64,000 bases of DNA from positions 1 through 64,000 of the forward strand of contig NZ_CABPST010000009.1 in the NCBI RefSeq assembly GCF_902459805.1. The letters run 5' to 3'. This document shows positions 48,028-57,031 of the stretch, in pieces. The notes beneath the pieces were generated by a model. That model did no database searches. It saw only the letters and a program-made list of their open reading frames with translations, and was not told the DNA's origin. A program made the position numbers and the translations under genes. The stretch comes from Pandoraea bronchicola (GTDB taxonomy: Bacteria; Pseudomonadota; Gammaproteobacteria; Burkholderiales; Burkholderiaceae). Each line of letters begins with the position of its first letter. The stretch's first letter is position 1.

Positions 48028-49351
48028 ACTCGCTCGCGGGCGCGCTCATCGCAACCGGCGGTTTCGTCGACGCTTGCAGCTCGTTGTTGTTCACGCTTTC
48101 GATCCAGCGGCGACGCATCGGGGCAAGCAGGAACTTCGCCGCCACGGCCGCCGTGATACTGATGACCGCAGCGGCAATGAACACACGATCCCAGTGACCG
48201 CCGATGGCGAGCACCGATGCGAGCGGCACCAGCAACGCGGCCGTCCCTTTGGCCGTGTACAACGTGCCTGCATTCGACGCCGCGTTCTTGCTACCGAACG
48301 TGTCTGCACACAGTGCCGGGAAGATCGAGAAGATTTCGCCCCAGCACAGGAAGGTCATCGCCGCGAAGAACACGAACATGTACGGGTTCTGACCGAAATG
48401 CATCAGGCCGAGCATTGCTACGCCTTCCCCGAGGAAGATGATGAACATGGCGTTCTCACGACCGATCTTGTCCGAGACGAAGCCGCACAGCGGACGCGTA
48501 AAGCCGTTGCACAGGTTGTCGATCGACAGCGTCATCGTCAACAGCGGCAGCGTTGCACCGAACAACGTCATCGGCATCGAAGCAATGCCATAGTCCTTCG
48601 CAATCGGGCCGATCTGTGCGGTGGCCATCAGACCACCCGCGGCCACCGCGACGAAGCAGACGTAGATCACCCAGAACACCGGCGTACGAATCATCTGACC
48701 CGAGGTGTAGTCCACGTTAGTCGCCAGATTGCGGCGTGACACGGTGACGCCCTTCGGCGCACGCGGCTTGACCAATAGCAGCGCGAGAATGAAGATCGCC
48801 ACGCCCTGCACGATGCCAAAGTTGAAGAACGCGGCCTCGTAACCCGACTCGCGAATCATGTTTGCAATCGGAATCACCGTGATCGCGGCCCCCGCACCGA
48901 AACCGGCGGCGGTCAGACCAGCGGCCAGACCCCGCTTGTCCGGGAACCACTTGAGTGCGTTACCGACGCAAGTGCCATACACGCAACCTGCACCGATACC
49001 GGCGATGACGGCCGCGGTGTAGAGCACCGTCAGCGTTTCGGCGTACGAGTACATGATCCACGACAGCGCCACGCAGATCGCGCCCCCCGCGACCACGGGC
49101 CGGGGCCCGAAGCGATCGACTAGCCAGCCTTCGATCGGCACCAGCCACGTTTCCACCACGATGAAGATCGAGAACGCCACCTGAATGGCCGCGATGCCCC
49201 AATGGTGCTTCGCCTCCATCGGCTCGACGAACAACGTCCACGAATACTGCAGATTGGCCACCAGGCCCATACAAATGATGCCGATCACCAGTTGTGACCA
49301 GCGCCCTCCCAGAAAAGAGGTCTTCTCCTCCGGTTGCGCAGCTGCTTGCAT
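48026..49351 (-). CDS. MFS transporter of the oxalate/formate antiporter (OFA) family
   Basis: Twelve-helix major facilitator, 441 aa. After a short cytosolic start the first helix is SQLVIGIICMGLVANLQYSW; motif A appears as GWLVDRFGPRPVVAGG, and the family-typical GAGCVYGTCVGNALKWFPDKRGLAAGLTAAGFG follows. This matches OxlT-type OFA carriers, which exchange oxalate or similar small carboxylates. The ATG at 49351 is chosen because AGGAGGC precedes it by 6 nt. No oxalate-degrading genes (oxc, frc) are in the window, so the substrate is not established. Confidence 0.88.
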   Translation of the reverse strand: MQAAAQPEEKTSFLGGRWSQLVIGIICMGLVANLQYSWTLFVEPMEAKHHWGIAAIQVAFSIFIVVETWLVPIEGWLVDRFGPRPVVAGGAICVALSWIMYSYAETLTVLYTAAVIAGIGAGCVYGTCVGNALKWFPDKRGLAAGLTAAGFGAGAAITVIPIANMIRESGYEAAFFNFGIVQGVAIFILALLLVKPRAPKGVTVSRRNLATNVDYTSGQMIRTPVFWVIYVCFVAVAAGGLMATAQIGPIAKDYGIASMPMTLFGATLPLLTMTLSIDNLCNGFTRPLCGFVSDKIGRENAMFIIFLGEGVAMLGLMHFGQNPYMFVFFAAMTFLCWGEIFSIFPALCADTFGSKNAASNAGTLYTAKGTAALLVPLASVLAIGGHWDRVFIAAAVISITAAVAAKFLLAPMRRRWIESVNNNELQASTKPPVAMSAPASE

Positions 49352-50348
49352 GACTTGCCTCCTATACCTGTCAGACGATTGGCGGCGGCCCGCGCTTCGT
49401 TGTGCGGTGCCCGCCGTCATCGCGTGCCGTGACGCGTCCCGACACGGGGAATCGCGGATATGGCACGCCTCCTGGCGTTACATGCGGCTCATGCTTGGCC
49501 GCTTGATCGCGGAACGCTGCCTGGCGGCGCGCTCGCAGGGCTTGAGCCCCGGCTGACTGACTGACGGAAGCGCCAAAGGACACTTCCGGCCACCACTTCG
49601 GCGCGGCGACGCAGGCTTTTCAGGCCCGCGCCGGCAAGTTGCCGGCTGCCGAAGGGTGACGGGTTGACGAATTCGAGTGCGGACCCGCCTGCGCTATCAA
49701 AGTCACGATGAATTCCCGTGAATCCCGTCGCAGGTCAGGTCCCGCCACTCAGGCGGGCGCGCCTCGCGGACGCGTGATCGCCGGTTCGCCTGCCCGCAAC
49801 GGGCGGCAGGCAGATGAGGAACACCACAGCCCCCGACCCACAACGTCGGACGCCGGCGGCGCATAAGACTGAACAGACGATGCGAGGAAACCGCCGCACG
49901 AGGTCTGCCCGAAAGAAAAGATGCACTTACCCAACTGATGTCTCCGATGAATGCCGCATCGTGTCAGCGTCTGCCCGGCTTGATTCACGGGTCTCGACGA
50001 GGCCGATTCGGCGTCTTGAATCTGATATACAAGATTCAATATATCGAATTAAGTATTTTTTATGGTTCCAAAATTAGTCGATGGCCGGATCACTGTCAAC
50101 CCGAGAGCGCCTGCGCATCGACTGTCGCGTGTCGTTGGCCGCGCATGCCGGACCCGCCGAGGTAAGCGCTCGATAACCGGCAAACGCAGGGAAATCGCGG
50201 CGTTGGAAGGTATTGCCTCCTGAAACGCAGACGAGCACGCGCCCGCGCGGCGTCATGCCGTGCGGCGCGGGGTCAGGGAAAACGATGACGTTTTGACGGG
50301 TGCGATTCGCCCTCTGGCGAGGGCACCGTCAGGCGGCAAAATTCAGGG
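49352..50348. other. about 1 kb without a recognisable gene
   Basis: Between the OFA transporter start and the end of glcC no frame on either strand has family likeness or a convincing start. Short frames such as 49814-50077 are Arg/Thr-rich translations of GC-rich sequence. The part from 50015 to 50070 is strongly AT-rich and holds the inverted repeats at 50016-50045, so it probably serves as an upstream regulatory region for the transporter (minus strand) or holds a non-coding RNA. Nothing else could be made out. Confidence 0.5.
50016..50045. promoter_or_regulatory. overlapping inverted repeats, possible operator
   Basis: TTGAATC (50016-50022) and GATTCAA (50033-50039) form perfect 7-bp arms, and GATATA (50024-50029) with TATATC (50040-50045) form perfect 6-bp arms, interleaved with the first pair. 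Both have 10-bp spacers, about one helical turn, which suits a dimeric helix-turn-helix regulator of GntR type. The nearest candidate target is the OFA transporter 670 bp away. Confidence 0.45.
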
Positions 50349-51182
50349 TCAGACTGACTCGACGTTGCCCGAATTGTTGCGGATGAAGGTCAGATGTTCG
50401 CGCAGCGAACGTTGCGCACTGCTGGCATCGTGCGACGCTACCGCATTGAAGATGCGTCGGTGCTGATCGATCAGCTCGGCCAGATCGGCGCCGTGGCCGA
50501 CGATAGCGCGGTAGTTGTCGACGACCGATCCGCGCAGCAGTTCGAAGATCGCGTGCATCAGATGCACCAGCACGAGGTTGTGCGTGGCTTCGGCCAGCGC
50601 CAGGTGGAAATGGGCGTCGAGTTCGGGCACGCGGGTGAGCAGCGACTGTCCCCGGGCATCGCCCTCGCCGTCCCGGCCATCCCTGCCCGCAGCATAGGCC
50701 GCCTCCAGCGCTTCGAGCGCCTGTGCAAGCCGGGCAATATCTTCAGGCGTCGCGCGCTCGGCTGCCAGCTCCACGGCCTTCGCCTCCAGCACTTCGCGCA
50801 TCTCCAGAACGTCGTCGACCGTCTTGCTGTGCCGCGACATCAATTGAGACAGCGGTTCGGCGAGCAGTGGCTGGCTGGCGTTCGCCACGAGATACCCGCC
50901 ACCGGCGCGCCCCACAATCAGCCCGCGCGACTCCAGCCGCAGCAGCGCCTCCCGCAGCGACGGCCGCGACACGCCCATCTGCTGCGCGAGATCGCGCTCG
51001 GACGGTAGCGCCGAGCCCGGTGCGAGCCTGCCTTCGACGACCATCGTCTCCAGTTGCTCGTACACCATGTCGGACAGGCGCAGACGCGGCGGCGGCGTCA
51101 CCGGCGCGAAACTCGCGACGGCCCCAGAAGATTCACTGGCGGGTAGGGATGACATAGGCAGGGACGACTCGTTGGACGGCAT
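50349..51182 (-). CDS. glcC: GntR-family (FadR/FCD) transcriptional regulator, glycolate type
   Basis: DNA-binding regulator with an N-terminal winged helix (PGSALPSERDLAQQMGVSRPSLREALLRLESRG, about residues 55-90) and a C-terminal FCD ligand-binding domain with metal-binding His/Asp residues (ELDAHFHLALAEATHN). The divergent position opposite glcDEF indicates GlcC, the glycolate-responsive activator. Start at 51182 gives 277 aa; ATG 51155 is also plausible, and the first 40 residues are Ser/Ala-rich. Palindromic operator candidates lie in the shared 51183-51433 interval. Confidence 0.9.
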   Translation of the reverse strand: MPSNESSLPMSSLPASESSGAVASFAPVTPPPRLRLSDMVYEQLETMVVEGRLAPGSALPSERDLAQQMGVSRPSLREALLRLESRGLIVGRAGGGYLVANASQPLLAEPLSQLMSRHSKTVDDVLEMREVLEAKAVELAAERATPEDIARLAQALEALEAAYAAGRDGRDGEGDARGQSLLTRVPELDAHFHLALAEATHNLVLVHLMHAIFELLRGSVVDNYRAIVGHGADLAELIDQHRRIFNAVASHDASSAQRSLREHLTFIRNNSGNVESV

Positions 51183-51266
51183 GTCGGCTTGGTTTCTCGA
51201 CGGAAAAATCACAGACGCCAAGATACAGGATGACGCCTCGCTCAGGGCGGCCCCTCGGCCCGAAGC

Positions 51267-51323
51267 CCGATTTCGCTAGTGGGCCTCCCTCAAACCAAGG
51301 GTTAACCCGCTAGTCGAAATCGG
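51267..51323. repeat. distant inverted repeat between glcC and glcD
   Basis: CCGATTTCG (51267-51275) and CGAAATCGG (51315-51323) are perfect 9-bp inverted arms, 39 bp apart, both next to a CTAG. Either two half-sites for looped regulator binding or a chance long-range hairpin in the glcC leader. Confidence 0.4.
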
Positions 51324-51337
51324 ATCATTCCCTTTAC

Positions 51338-51380
51338 GATGACGTCATCCGATAACTGGTCGACCAGTCTACCAGTAGAC
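51338..51380. promoter_or_regulatory. cluster of palindromic operator candidates upstream of glcD
   Basis: Three palindromes in 43 bp: GATGACGTCATC (51338-51349, perfect), ACTGGTCGACCAGT (51355-51368, perfect) and GTCTACCAGTAGAC (51367-51380, 5-bp perfect arms). The second carries the TGGT/ACCA half-sites known for FadR/GlcC/LldR-type regulators. Binding by the adjacent GlcC is inferred. Confidence 0.65.
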
Positions 51381-51433
51381 TAAGAGACCGGACAAACACA
51401 TTACACGTCAACGATTGCTGGAGAGCAAGCCTG

Positions 51434-53032
51434 ATGGCATCGCACGCGTCGCCCCCTTCTCCGTCGCTAAGCCCGCAGCGTCCGACTTCACCGTCAACGC
51501 CGGCGGCGATGTCATCCTCATCGCTTGCGGGAGCGGCATCGGTCGCCGACGAGCCCGTGTTCGAGACGCTGGACGATGTCATGCGCACCACCCGTCTCGC
51601 AGCATTGCGCGCCGCCGTGCCCGACGTGCAGTGGCTCACCGACCGCGAACAGATCACGCCATACGAATGCGACGGTCTGGCCGCCTATCGCAAGCTGCCG
51701 CTTGCCGTCGTGCTGCCGGCCGACGAAGACCAGGTCTGCCGCATTCTGCGGGCCTGCCACGTCCATAACGTCCCCGTAGTCCCGCGCGGCGCCGGCACAG
51801 GTCTGTCCGGAGGCGCCATGCCGATCACCGACGGCATCGTGCTCTCGCTCGCGAAATTCAAGCGCATTCTCGAAGTCGACGCCTACGCCCGCACTGCCAC
51901 CGTGCAGCCGGGCGTTCGCAATCTTGCCGTCTCCGAAGCCGCCGCACCTTACGGCCTCTACTACGCGCCAGACCCGTCGTCGCAGATCGCCTGCACGATC
52001 GGCGGCAACGTCTCGGAGAATTCCGGCGGCGTGCATTGTCTGAAGTACGGTCTGACCGTGCACAACGTGCTGCGGGTGCGTGCGGTGACAATGGACGGCG
52101 AGATCGTGGAATTCGGCTCACACGCGCTCGACGTCCCCGGTCTCGACCTGCTGTCGGTGTTCATCGGCAGCGAAGGGATGTTCTGCGTCGTCACGGAAAT
52201 CACCGTGAAGCTCGTGCCGAAGCCGCAGGTGCAGCAAGTCATCATGGCGAGCTTCGACGACGTGGAAGCCGGCGGCAACGCCGTTGCCGCGATCATCGCG
52301 GCGGGCATCATTCCGGCAGGCCTGGAGATGATGGACAAACCGGCCACGCAAGCCGTGGAAGAGTTCGTTCACGCAGGCTACGACCTCAACGCGGCGGCCA
52401 TCCTGCTGTGCGAATCCGACGGCACGCCCGAAGAAGTCGCGGAAGAGATCGCACGCGTCTCGGCGGTGCTGCGCGCGTCGGGCGCCACACGGATTCAGGT
52501 ATCCACCTCCGAAGCCGAGCGCCTGCGTTTCTGGTCCGGACGCAAGAACGCTTTCCCCGCTGCCGGACGCATCTCGCCCGACTACTACTGCATGGACGGC
52601 ACGATCCCGCGCCGGACCATCGGTACGCTGCTCAAGCGCATCGAAGCGATGGAACTGCAATACGGTCTGCGCTGTATCAACGTGTTTCACGCAGGCGACG
52701 GCAACATGCACCCGCTGATTCTGTTCAACGGCAACGATCTCGACGAATGGCACCGCGCCGAGGCGTTCGGCAGCGATATTCTCGAAGCCTGCGTGGCGCT
52801 GGGCGGCACGGTGACCGGCGAGCATGGCGTCGGCATCGAGAAGATCAACTCGATGTGCGTGCAATTCTCCCCGGAAGAACGCGACGCGTTTTTCGCCGTG
52901 AAGCGCGCCTTCGATCCCGCCGGTCTGCTCAACGCGGACAAGGCCATCCCCACGCGCGCGCGCTGCGCCGAGTACGGCAAGATGCACGTGCGCGGCGGCC
53001 TGCTGCCTCACCCCGATTTGCCGAGGTTCTGA
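51434..53032 (+). CDS. glcD: glycolate oxidase subunit GlcD (FAD-linked)
   Basis: FAD subunit that oxidises glycolate to glyoxylate at the membrane together with GlcE and GlcF. The 532-aa protein has the PCMH-type FAD domain (VPRGAGTGLSGGAMP, GGNVSENSGGVHCLKYG) and the C-terminal domain with VFHAGDGNMHPL and GEHGVGIEK. An N-terminal Ser/Pro-rich extension of about 35 residues precedes the usual start; ATG 51509 is an alternative, but GGAG precedes 51434. The stop overlaps the glcE start (TGATG). Confidence 0.95.
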   Translation: MASHASPPSPSLSPQRPTSPSTPAAMSSSSLAGAASVADEPVFETLDDVMRTTRLAALRAAVPDVQWLTDREQITPYECDGLAAYRKLPLAVVLPADEDQVCRILRACHVHNVPVVPRGAGTGLSGGAMPITDGIVLSLAKFKRILEVDAYARTATVQPGVRNLAVSEAAAPYGLYYAPDPSSQIACTIGGNVSENSGGVHCLKYGLTVHNVLRVRAVTMDGEIVEFGSHALDVPGLDLLSVFIGSEGMFCVVTEITVKLVPKPQVQQVIMASFDDVEAGGNAVAAIIAAGIIPAGLEMMDKPATQAVEEFVHAGYDLNAAAILLCESDGTPEEVAEEIARVSAVLRASGATRIQVSTSEAERLRFWSGRKNAFPAAGRISPDYYCMDGTIPRRTIGTLLKRIEAMELQYGLRCINVFHAGDGNMHPLILFNGNDLDEWHRAEAFGSDILEACVALGGTVTGEHGVGIEKINSMCVQFSPEERDAFFAVKRAFDPAGLLNADKAIPTRARCAEYGKMHVRGGLLPHPDLPRF

Positions 53033-54156
53033 TGTCGCAAGTCCTCCACGCCCCGCTGTGCGACGCCGATCCGCAGACGGCAACGCAGACCCTCACCGCG
53101 ATTCGCGAGCGTGTGCTCGCCGCCGCCGCCAGCGGCACGCCGCTCGACATTCAGGGCGGCAACACCAAGCGCTGGTACGGTCAGATACCTGACGGCGAGC
53201 CGCTCGACATGCGCACGTATCGCGGCATCGTCTCGTACGATCCGGCCGAACTCGTGATCACCGCGCGTGCGGGCACACCGCTCGCGCAGATCGAAGCGGC
53301 GCTGGCCGAACGCGGTCAGATCCTGCCTTTCGAGCCGCCACATTTCGGTCCCAGCGCAACGCTTGGCGGCTGCGTGGCCGCGGGCCTTGCCGGTCCGCGC
53401 CGGCCGCACGTCGGCGCACCGCGCGACTTCGTGCTCGGCGCCGTCGTGATGAACGGACAGGGCCAGGTGCTGCATTTCGGCGGACAGGTGATGAAGAACG
53501 TCGCGGGTTACGAAGTCTCGCGCATGCTCGCCGGCTCGCTGGGCACGCTCGGTGTGCTGCTCGAGCTCTCGATCAAGGTGTTGCCGTGCCCAGTCGCCGA
53601 GGCCACACTGCGCTTCGCACTGCCGCAGGCGCAAGCCATCGAGCAGATCAATCGCTGGAGCGGACAGCCGCTGCCGCTCATGGGATCGGCGTGGCATGAC
53701 GGTGTGCTGAGCGTGCGCCTTGGCGGGGCCGCTGCGGCCATCGACGCCGCGCGCGGCGCGATGGGCGGTGAGCCTGTCGACGCGATCGAAGCCCACACCT
53801 TCTGGCAGTCGCTGCGCGAACAGACACACGCGTTCTTCGGCGACGCCCCGGTAACGGGAGACGGCCAGCCGTTGTGGCGCCTGTCGGTGCCGCCGACCAC
53901 ACCGCCGCTCGCGCACGGCGACGAACAGCTGATCGAATGGGGCGGCGCGCAGCGCTGGTGGATCACCCCGTGCACCGCCACCGAAATCCGTGCGATTGCC
54001 GCAGCAGTGGGCGGGCATGCTACGCTGTTCCGCCACGGCGATAAGTCGGCCGGCGTATTTACCCAGCCACCGGCCGCGTTGCACGCTATCGGCAAGCGTG
54101 TGCAGCAAGCCTTCGATCCGAGCCGCATCTTCAACCGCCATCGGCTGTACCGCTAA
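53032..54156 (+). CDS. glcE: glycolate oxidase subunit GlcE
   Basis: Second FAD-binding-fold subunit of glycolate oxidase, 374 aa. Visible blocks are LDIQGGNTKRWYG, PPHFGPSATLGGCVAAGLAGPRRP, GGQVMKNVAGYEVSRMLAGSLGTLG and the C-terminal DPSRIFNRHRLY. The ATG overlaps the glcD stop by one base (TGATG at 53030-53034), so translation is coupled. The same frame is open for 1 kb upstream inside glcD, but that part is a shadow. Confidence 0.95.
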   Translation: MSQVLHAPLCDADPQTATQTLTAIRERVLAAAASGTPLDIQGGNTKRWYGQIPDGEPLDMRTYRGIVSYDPAELVITARAGTPLAQIEAALAERGQILPFEPPHFGPSATLGGCVAAGLAGPRRPHVGAPRDFVLGAVVMNGQGQVLHFGGQVMKNVAGYEVSRMLAGSLGTLGVLLELSIKVLPCPVAEATLRFALPQAQAIEQINRWSGQPLPLMGSAWHDGVLSVRLGGAAAAIDAARGAMGGEPVDAIEAHTFWQSLREQTHAFFGDAPVTGDGQPLWRLSVPPTTPPLAHGDEQLIEWGGAQRWWITPCTATEIRAIAAAVGGHATLFRHGDKSAGVFTQPPAALHAIGKRVQQAFDPSRIFNRHRLYR

Positions 54157-54164
54157 AAAAGACG

Positions 54165-55415
54165 ATGCAAACGAACCTCGCAGAATTCCTCCGTCAGACG
54201 CCAGACGGCGACGAAGCCGAAGCCATTCTCCGCAAGTGCGTGCACTGCGGATTTTGTACCGCGACCTGTCCGACCTATCAGTTGCTGGGCGACGAACTCG
54301 ACGGCCCGCGCGGGCGCATCTATCTCATTAAGCAGATGGTCGAGGGGCAACAGGTGACGCGCGAAACGCAGCGTCATCTGGATCGATGCCTGACCTGCCG
54401 CAGTTGCGAATCGACGTGCCCGTCGGGCGTGCAGTTCGGCCGCCTTGTCGATATCGGCCGCCGTCATGTCGACGCCAAAGTCGGCCGTCCGGCCGGGGAA
54501 CGTGCGCTGCGCTGGACACTCGCCCGCGTGCTGCCCAACCGCGCCCTGTTCTCGCCCGCCCTGCGCCTGGGCCAGCAGTTCCGTTCGCTGCTGCCGCGTT
54601 CGCTGCGTGAGAAGGTGCCGCATCGTCAGCGCTCGGGCAGTTGGCCGCAAAGCAAGCACGCCCGCCGCATGCTGATGCTCGAAGGCTGCGTGCAGCCGGC
54701 CATGCTGCCGAACGTCAACAAGGCCACCGCCCGCGTGCTCGACGCGCTCGGCATCGAAATGGTTCGTCCCGCAGCGGCCGGTTGCTGCGGCGCCATCCGC
54801 CTGCATCTGAACTATCAGGACGACGGCCTCGACGACGCTCGCCGCAACATCGACGCCTGGTGGCCCGAGATCGAAGCGGGTGCGGAGGCGATCGTGATCA
54901 ACGCGTCCGGCTGCGGTGCGACGGTCAAGGAGTACGGCCACCTGCTTCGTCACGATCCGCAATACGCGGGCAAGGCACAGCGCGTCTCCGAACTGGCGCG
55001 CGACCTGTCGGAAGTGCTGCTCGACAACCTCGAAGCGCTCCAGCGACGCGTGCCGAATCGCAAGACCGGCAAAGTGGCCTATCACCCGCCTTGCACGCTG
55101 CAACACGGCCAGCAGCTCGAGGGTGTGGTGGAGAAGGTGCTCGCTGGCGTGGGCGTGAACGTCATGCTGCCCCAGGACAGCCACATCTGCTGTGGTTCGG
55201 CCGGCACCTATTCGGTGACACAACCGGAACTGTCGCATCAGTTGCGCGACGCGAAGTGGAAGTCGCTCGACGCCCTCGATCCCGACCTGGTCGTCTCGGC
55301 CAACGTGGGCTGCATCTGCCACTTGCAGGCGACCGCCAAGGGCGAGCATGTTCGTGACCACGCCCCGGTGCAGCACTGGGTCGAATTGCTCGATCGGATG
55401 ATCGCGTCGGCGTGA
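54165..55415 (+). CDS. glcF: glycolate oxidase iron-sulfur subunit GlcF
   Basis: Carries electrons from the flavin subunits to the membrane. The 416-aa protein has two 4Fe-4S motifs (CVHCGFCTATCPTYQ, residues about 26-40, and CLTCRSCESTCPSGV, about 77-91) followed by two CCG domains (CCGAIRLH, HPPCTLQHGQ, CCGSAGTYSVT). It begins 8 bp after glcE and ends the operon; malate synthase, which often follows, is not present. Confidence 0.96.
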   Translation: MQTNLAEFLRQTPDGDEAEAILRKCVHCGFCTATCPTYQLLGDELDGPRGRIYLIKQMVEGQQVTRETQRHLDRCLTCRSCESTCPSGVQFGRLVDIGRRHVDAKVGRPAGERALRWTLARVLPNRALFSPALRLGQQFRSLLPRSLREKVPHRQRSGSWPQSKHARRMLMLEGCVQPAMLPNVNKATARVLDALGIEMVRPAAAGCCGAIRLHLNYQDDGLDDARRNIDAWWPEIEAGAEAIVINASGCGATVKEYGHLLRHDPQYAGKAQRVSELARDLSEVLLDNLEALQRRVPNRKTGKVAYHPPCTLQHGQQLEGVVEKVLAGVGVNVMLPQDSHICCGSAGTYSVTQPELSHQLRDAKWKSLDALDPDLVVSANVGCICHLQATAKGEHVRDHAPVQHWVELLDRMIASA

Positions 55416-55456
55416 GCCGCCTGAAATCCGCACCCGCACAGAAGCCTCAGAGCAAC

Positions 55457-55489
55457 GATTGATTGTCCCAATCCAAGGGACAATCAATC
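55457..55489. repeat. perfect 13-bp hairpin after glcF
   Basis: GATTGATTGTCCC (55457-55469) and GGGACAATCAATC (55477-55489) are perfect arms with a 7-nt loop. No T run follows on either strand. It lies 41 bp after glcF and 111 bp before doxX, so it may be a terminator helped by rho, or an operator for the doxX unit. Confidence 0.7.
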
Positions 55490-55600
55490 CCTGCTCCGCC
55501 CGTTTATCTGCACGATCCCGCTCCCTAGAATGGTGGGTAAGTCAGCCGTCCCGTGGATAGCTGAGCCGCCCCTTACCTCGATCCCTCATCGGAGCTTGTC

Positions 55601-56005
55601 ATGATCGATACCAAAACCGCCCCTTACGCCGCGTTGCTGCTGCGTGTATCGCTGGGCATCCTCTTCCTCGCCCACCTGTCGCTCAAAGTGTTTGTGTTCA
55701 CCGTGCCCGGCTTCGTGGGGTTCATGGGTTCGCTTGGCCTGCCGCCGTTCCTCGCCTATGTCACGATGGCGATGGAACTCGTCGGTGGCCTGATGCTGAT
55801 CACGGGCTTCTACGCACGTTGGGCCGCGCTTCCGTTGGCCGCATTGATGCTGGGAACCATCGTGTCCGTGCATGGCCACAACGGCTGGGCCTTCACCAAC
55901 AAGGGCGGCGGCTGGGAGTTCCCGGCGTTCTGGCTGGTGGCGCTGCTGGTCGTCGCTCTGCTGGGGGACGGCGCCTGCGCGATTCGCCGGGCGCGCACTG
56001 CCTGA
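55601..56005 (+). CDS. DoxX family membrane protein
   Basis: Small membrane protein (134 aa) with four hydrophobic helices, starting YAALLLRVSLGILFLAHLSLKVF and containing GLPPFLAYVTMAMELVGGLMLITGF and PLAALMLGTIVSVHGHNGW, the DoxX/YqjF pattern. Function of the family is poorly known; links to redox and thiol stress are reported. It is 76 bp upstream of the dioxygenase gene, in the same direction. Confidence 0.9.
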   Translation: MIDTKTAPYAALLLRVSLGILFLAHLSLKVFVFTVPGFVGFMGSLGLPPFLAYVTMAMELVGGLMLITGFYARWAALPLAALMLGTIVSVHGHNGWAFTNKGGGWEFPAFWLVALLVVALLGDGACAIRRARTA

Positions 56006-56081
56006 TCGTCCGTTCGCACGCCTTTTGTGTTCCGTTAAGTTCCCTCACGTTCTTTAGCGTTCTTTCGCCGGAGTCATTCTC

Positions 56082-56909
56082 ATGTCTGCCCTACCCACCC
56101 TCTTCGTCTCTCACGGCTCACCGCTGCTCGCGGTCGATCCGGGCCGTACCGGCCCGTTGTTGACGGCGTTGGGGCGTGCGGTGCCGCGTCCGCGGGAGAT
56201 TCTCGTGATCTCTCCCCATTGGTCGACGCCGGCCCCGCGCGTGGGCAGTCTGGCGCAGCAGCGCACGATCCATGACTTCGGCGGCTTCCCGCGCGAACTC
56301 TATACGCTGGAATACCCGGCCGCCGGAGCACCCGCCCTGGCCGAACGCACGGTACAGATTCTGAAAGACGCGGGCCTGCCCGCCGCGACCGACGACCAAT
56401 GGGGTCTCGACCACGGCGCGTGGGTTCCGTTGAGCTATCTGTATCCCGACGCGGACGTGCCTGTCACGCAGCTATCGCTGCAACGGCACATGCGCCCGGA
56501 GTACCACTACCGGCTCGGCCAGCAACTCGCGCCGCTCGCACAAGACGGTGTGCTCATCATCGCGTCGGGCAGCTTCACGCACAATCTGCATGAGGTGTTT
56601 CGCGCGCCATCTGAAGATCGTGCAGAAGCCCCCTATCTGGCCGAGTTCGTCGCATGGTTCACCGAGCATCTGGCCGCACTGGATCTGGATGCCCTGTTCG
56701 ACTACCGCGCGCGCGCACCGCACGCCGAACGCGCTCACCCGACGGATGAGCATTTACTGCCGCTATACATCGCGCTGGGTGCGGCCGACAACGCCGCGCG
56801 TCAAACGCACTTCGACACCGGCACCACCTACGGTGCCCTGCGTATGGATGCCTTCGCCTTCGGCAGCGCCGCCCCAACGCTCGCCGAGGTGAATGCGCTG
56901 GCACAATAA
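56082..56909 (+). CDS. DODA-type extradiol aromatic ring-opening dioxygenase (LigB family)
   Basis: Zn- or Fe-dependent dioxygenase-like protein of 275 aa. The family begins LFVSHGSPLLAVD, with metal-binding His, continues with ISPHWSTPAP (second His), and DHGAWVPLSYLYPDADVPV and IIASGSFTHNLHEV. It resembles E. coli YgiD and plant DODA. The natural substrate is unknown. It follows doxX and is followed by a LysR gene 123 bp later, which could regulate the pair. Confidence 0.9.
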   Translation: MSALPTLFVSHGSPLLAVDPGRTGPLLTALGRAVPRPREILVISPHWSTPAPRVGSLAQQRTIHDFGGFPRELYTLEYPAAGAPALAERTVQILKDAGLPAATDDQWGLDHGAWVPLSYLYPDADVPVTQLSLQRHMRPEYHYRLGQQLAPLAQDGVLIIASGSFTHNLHEVFRAPSEDRAEAPYLAEFVAWFTEHLAALDLDALFDYRARAPHAERAHPTDEHLLPLYIALGAADNAARQTHFDTGTTYGALRMDAFAFGSAAPTLAEVNALAQ

Positions 56910-57031
56910 CGCCATTGGCACCGGTAGTGAGGCGACGGCGCTTTGCGTCGCCCGGCTACCGGCCCGGCCTCTCGTCCGATATTCGGCGTGAGCGCATCAC
57001 TACGCGTATCCCTGAGGAGCACCACGCCGGC

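Noticed and set aside
49814-50077. 87-codon plus-strand frame in the gene-poor interval
   Set aside because: No Shine-Dalgarno, no family likeness, and composition reflects local base content.
52036-53031. Long upstream extension of the glcE frame inside glcD
   Set aside because: The frame is merely open; GlcE likeness starts at the ATG at 53032, which overlaps the glcD stop.
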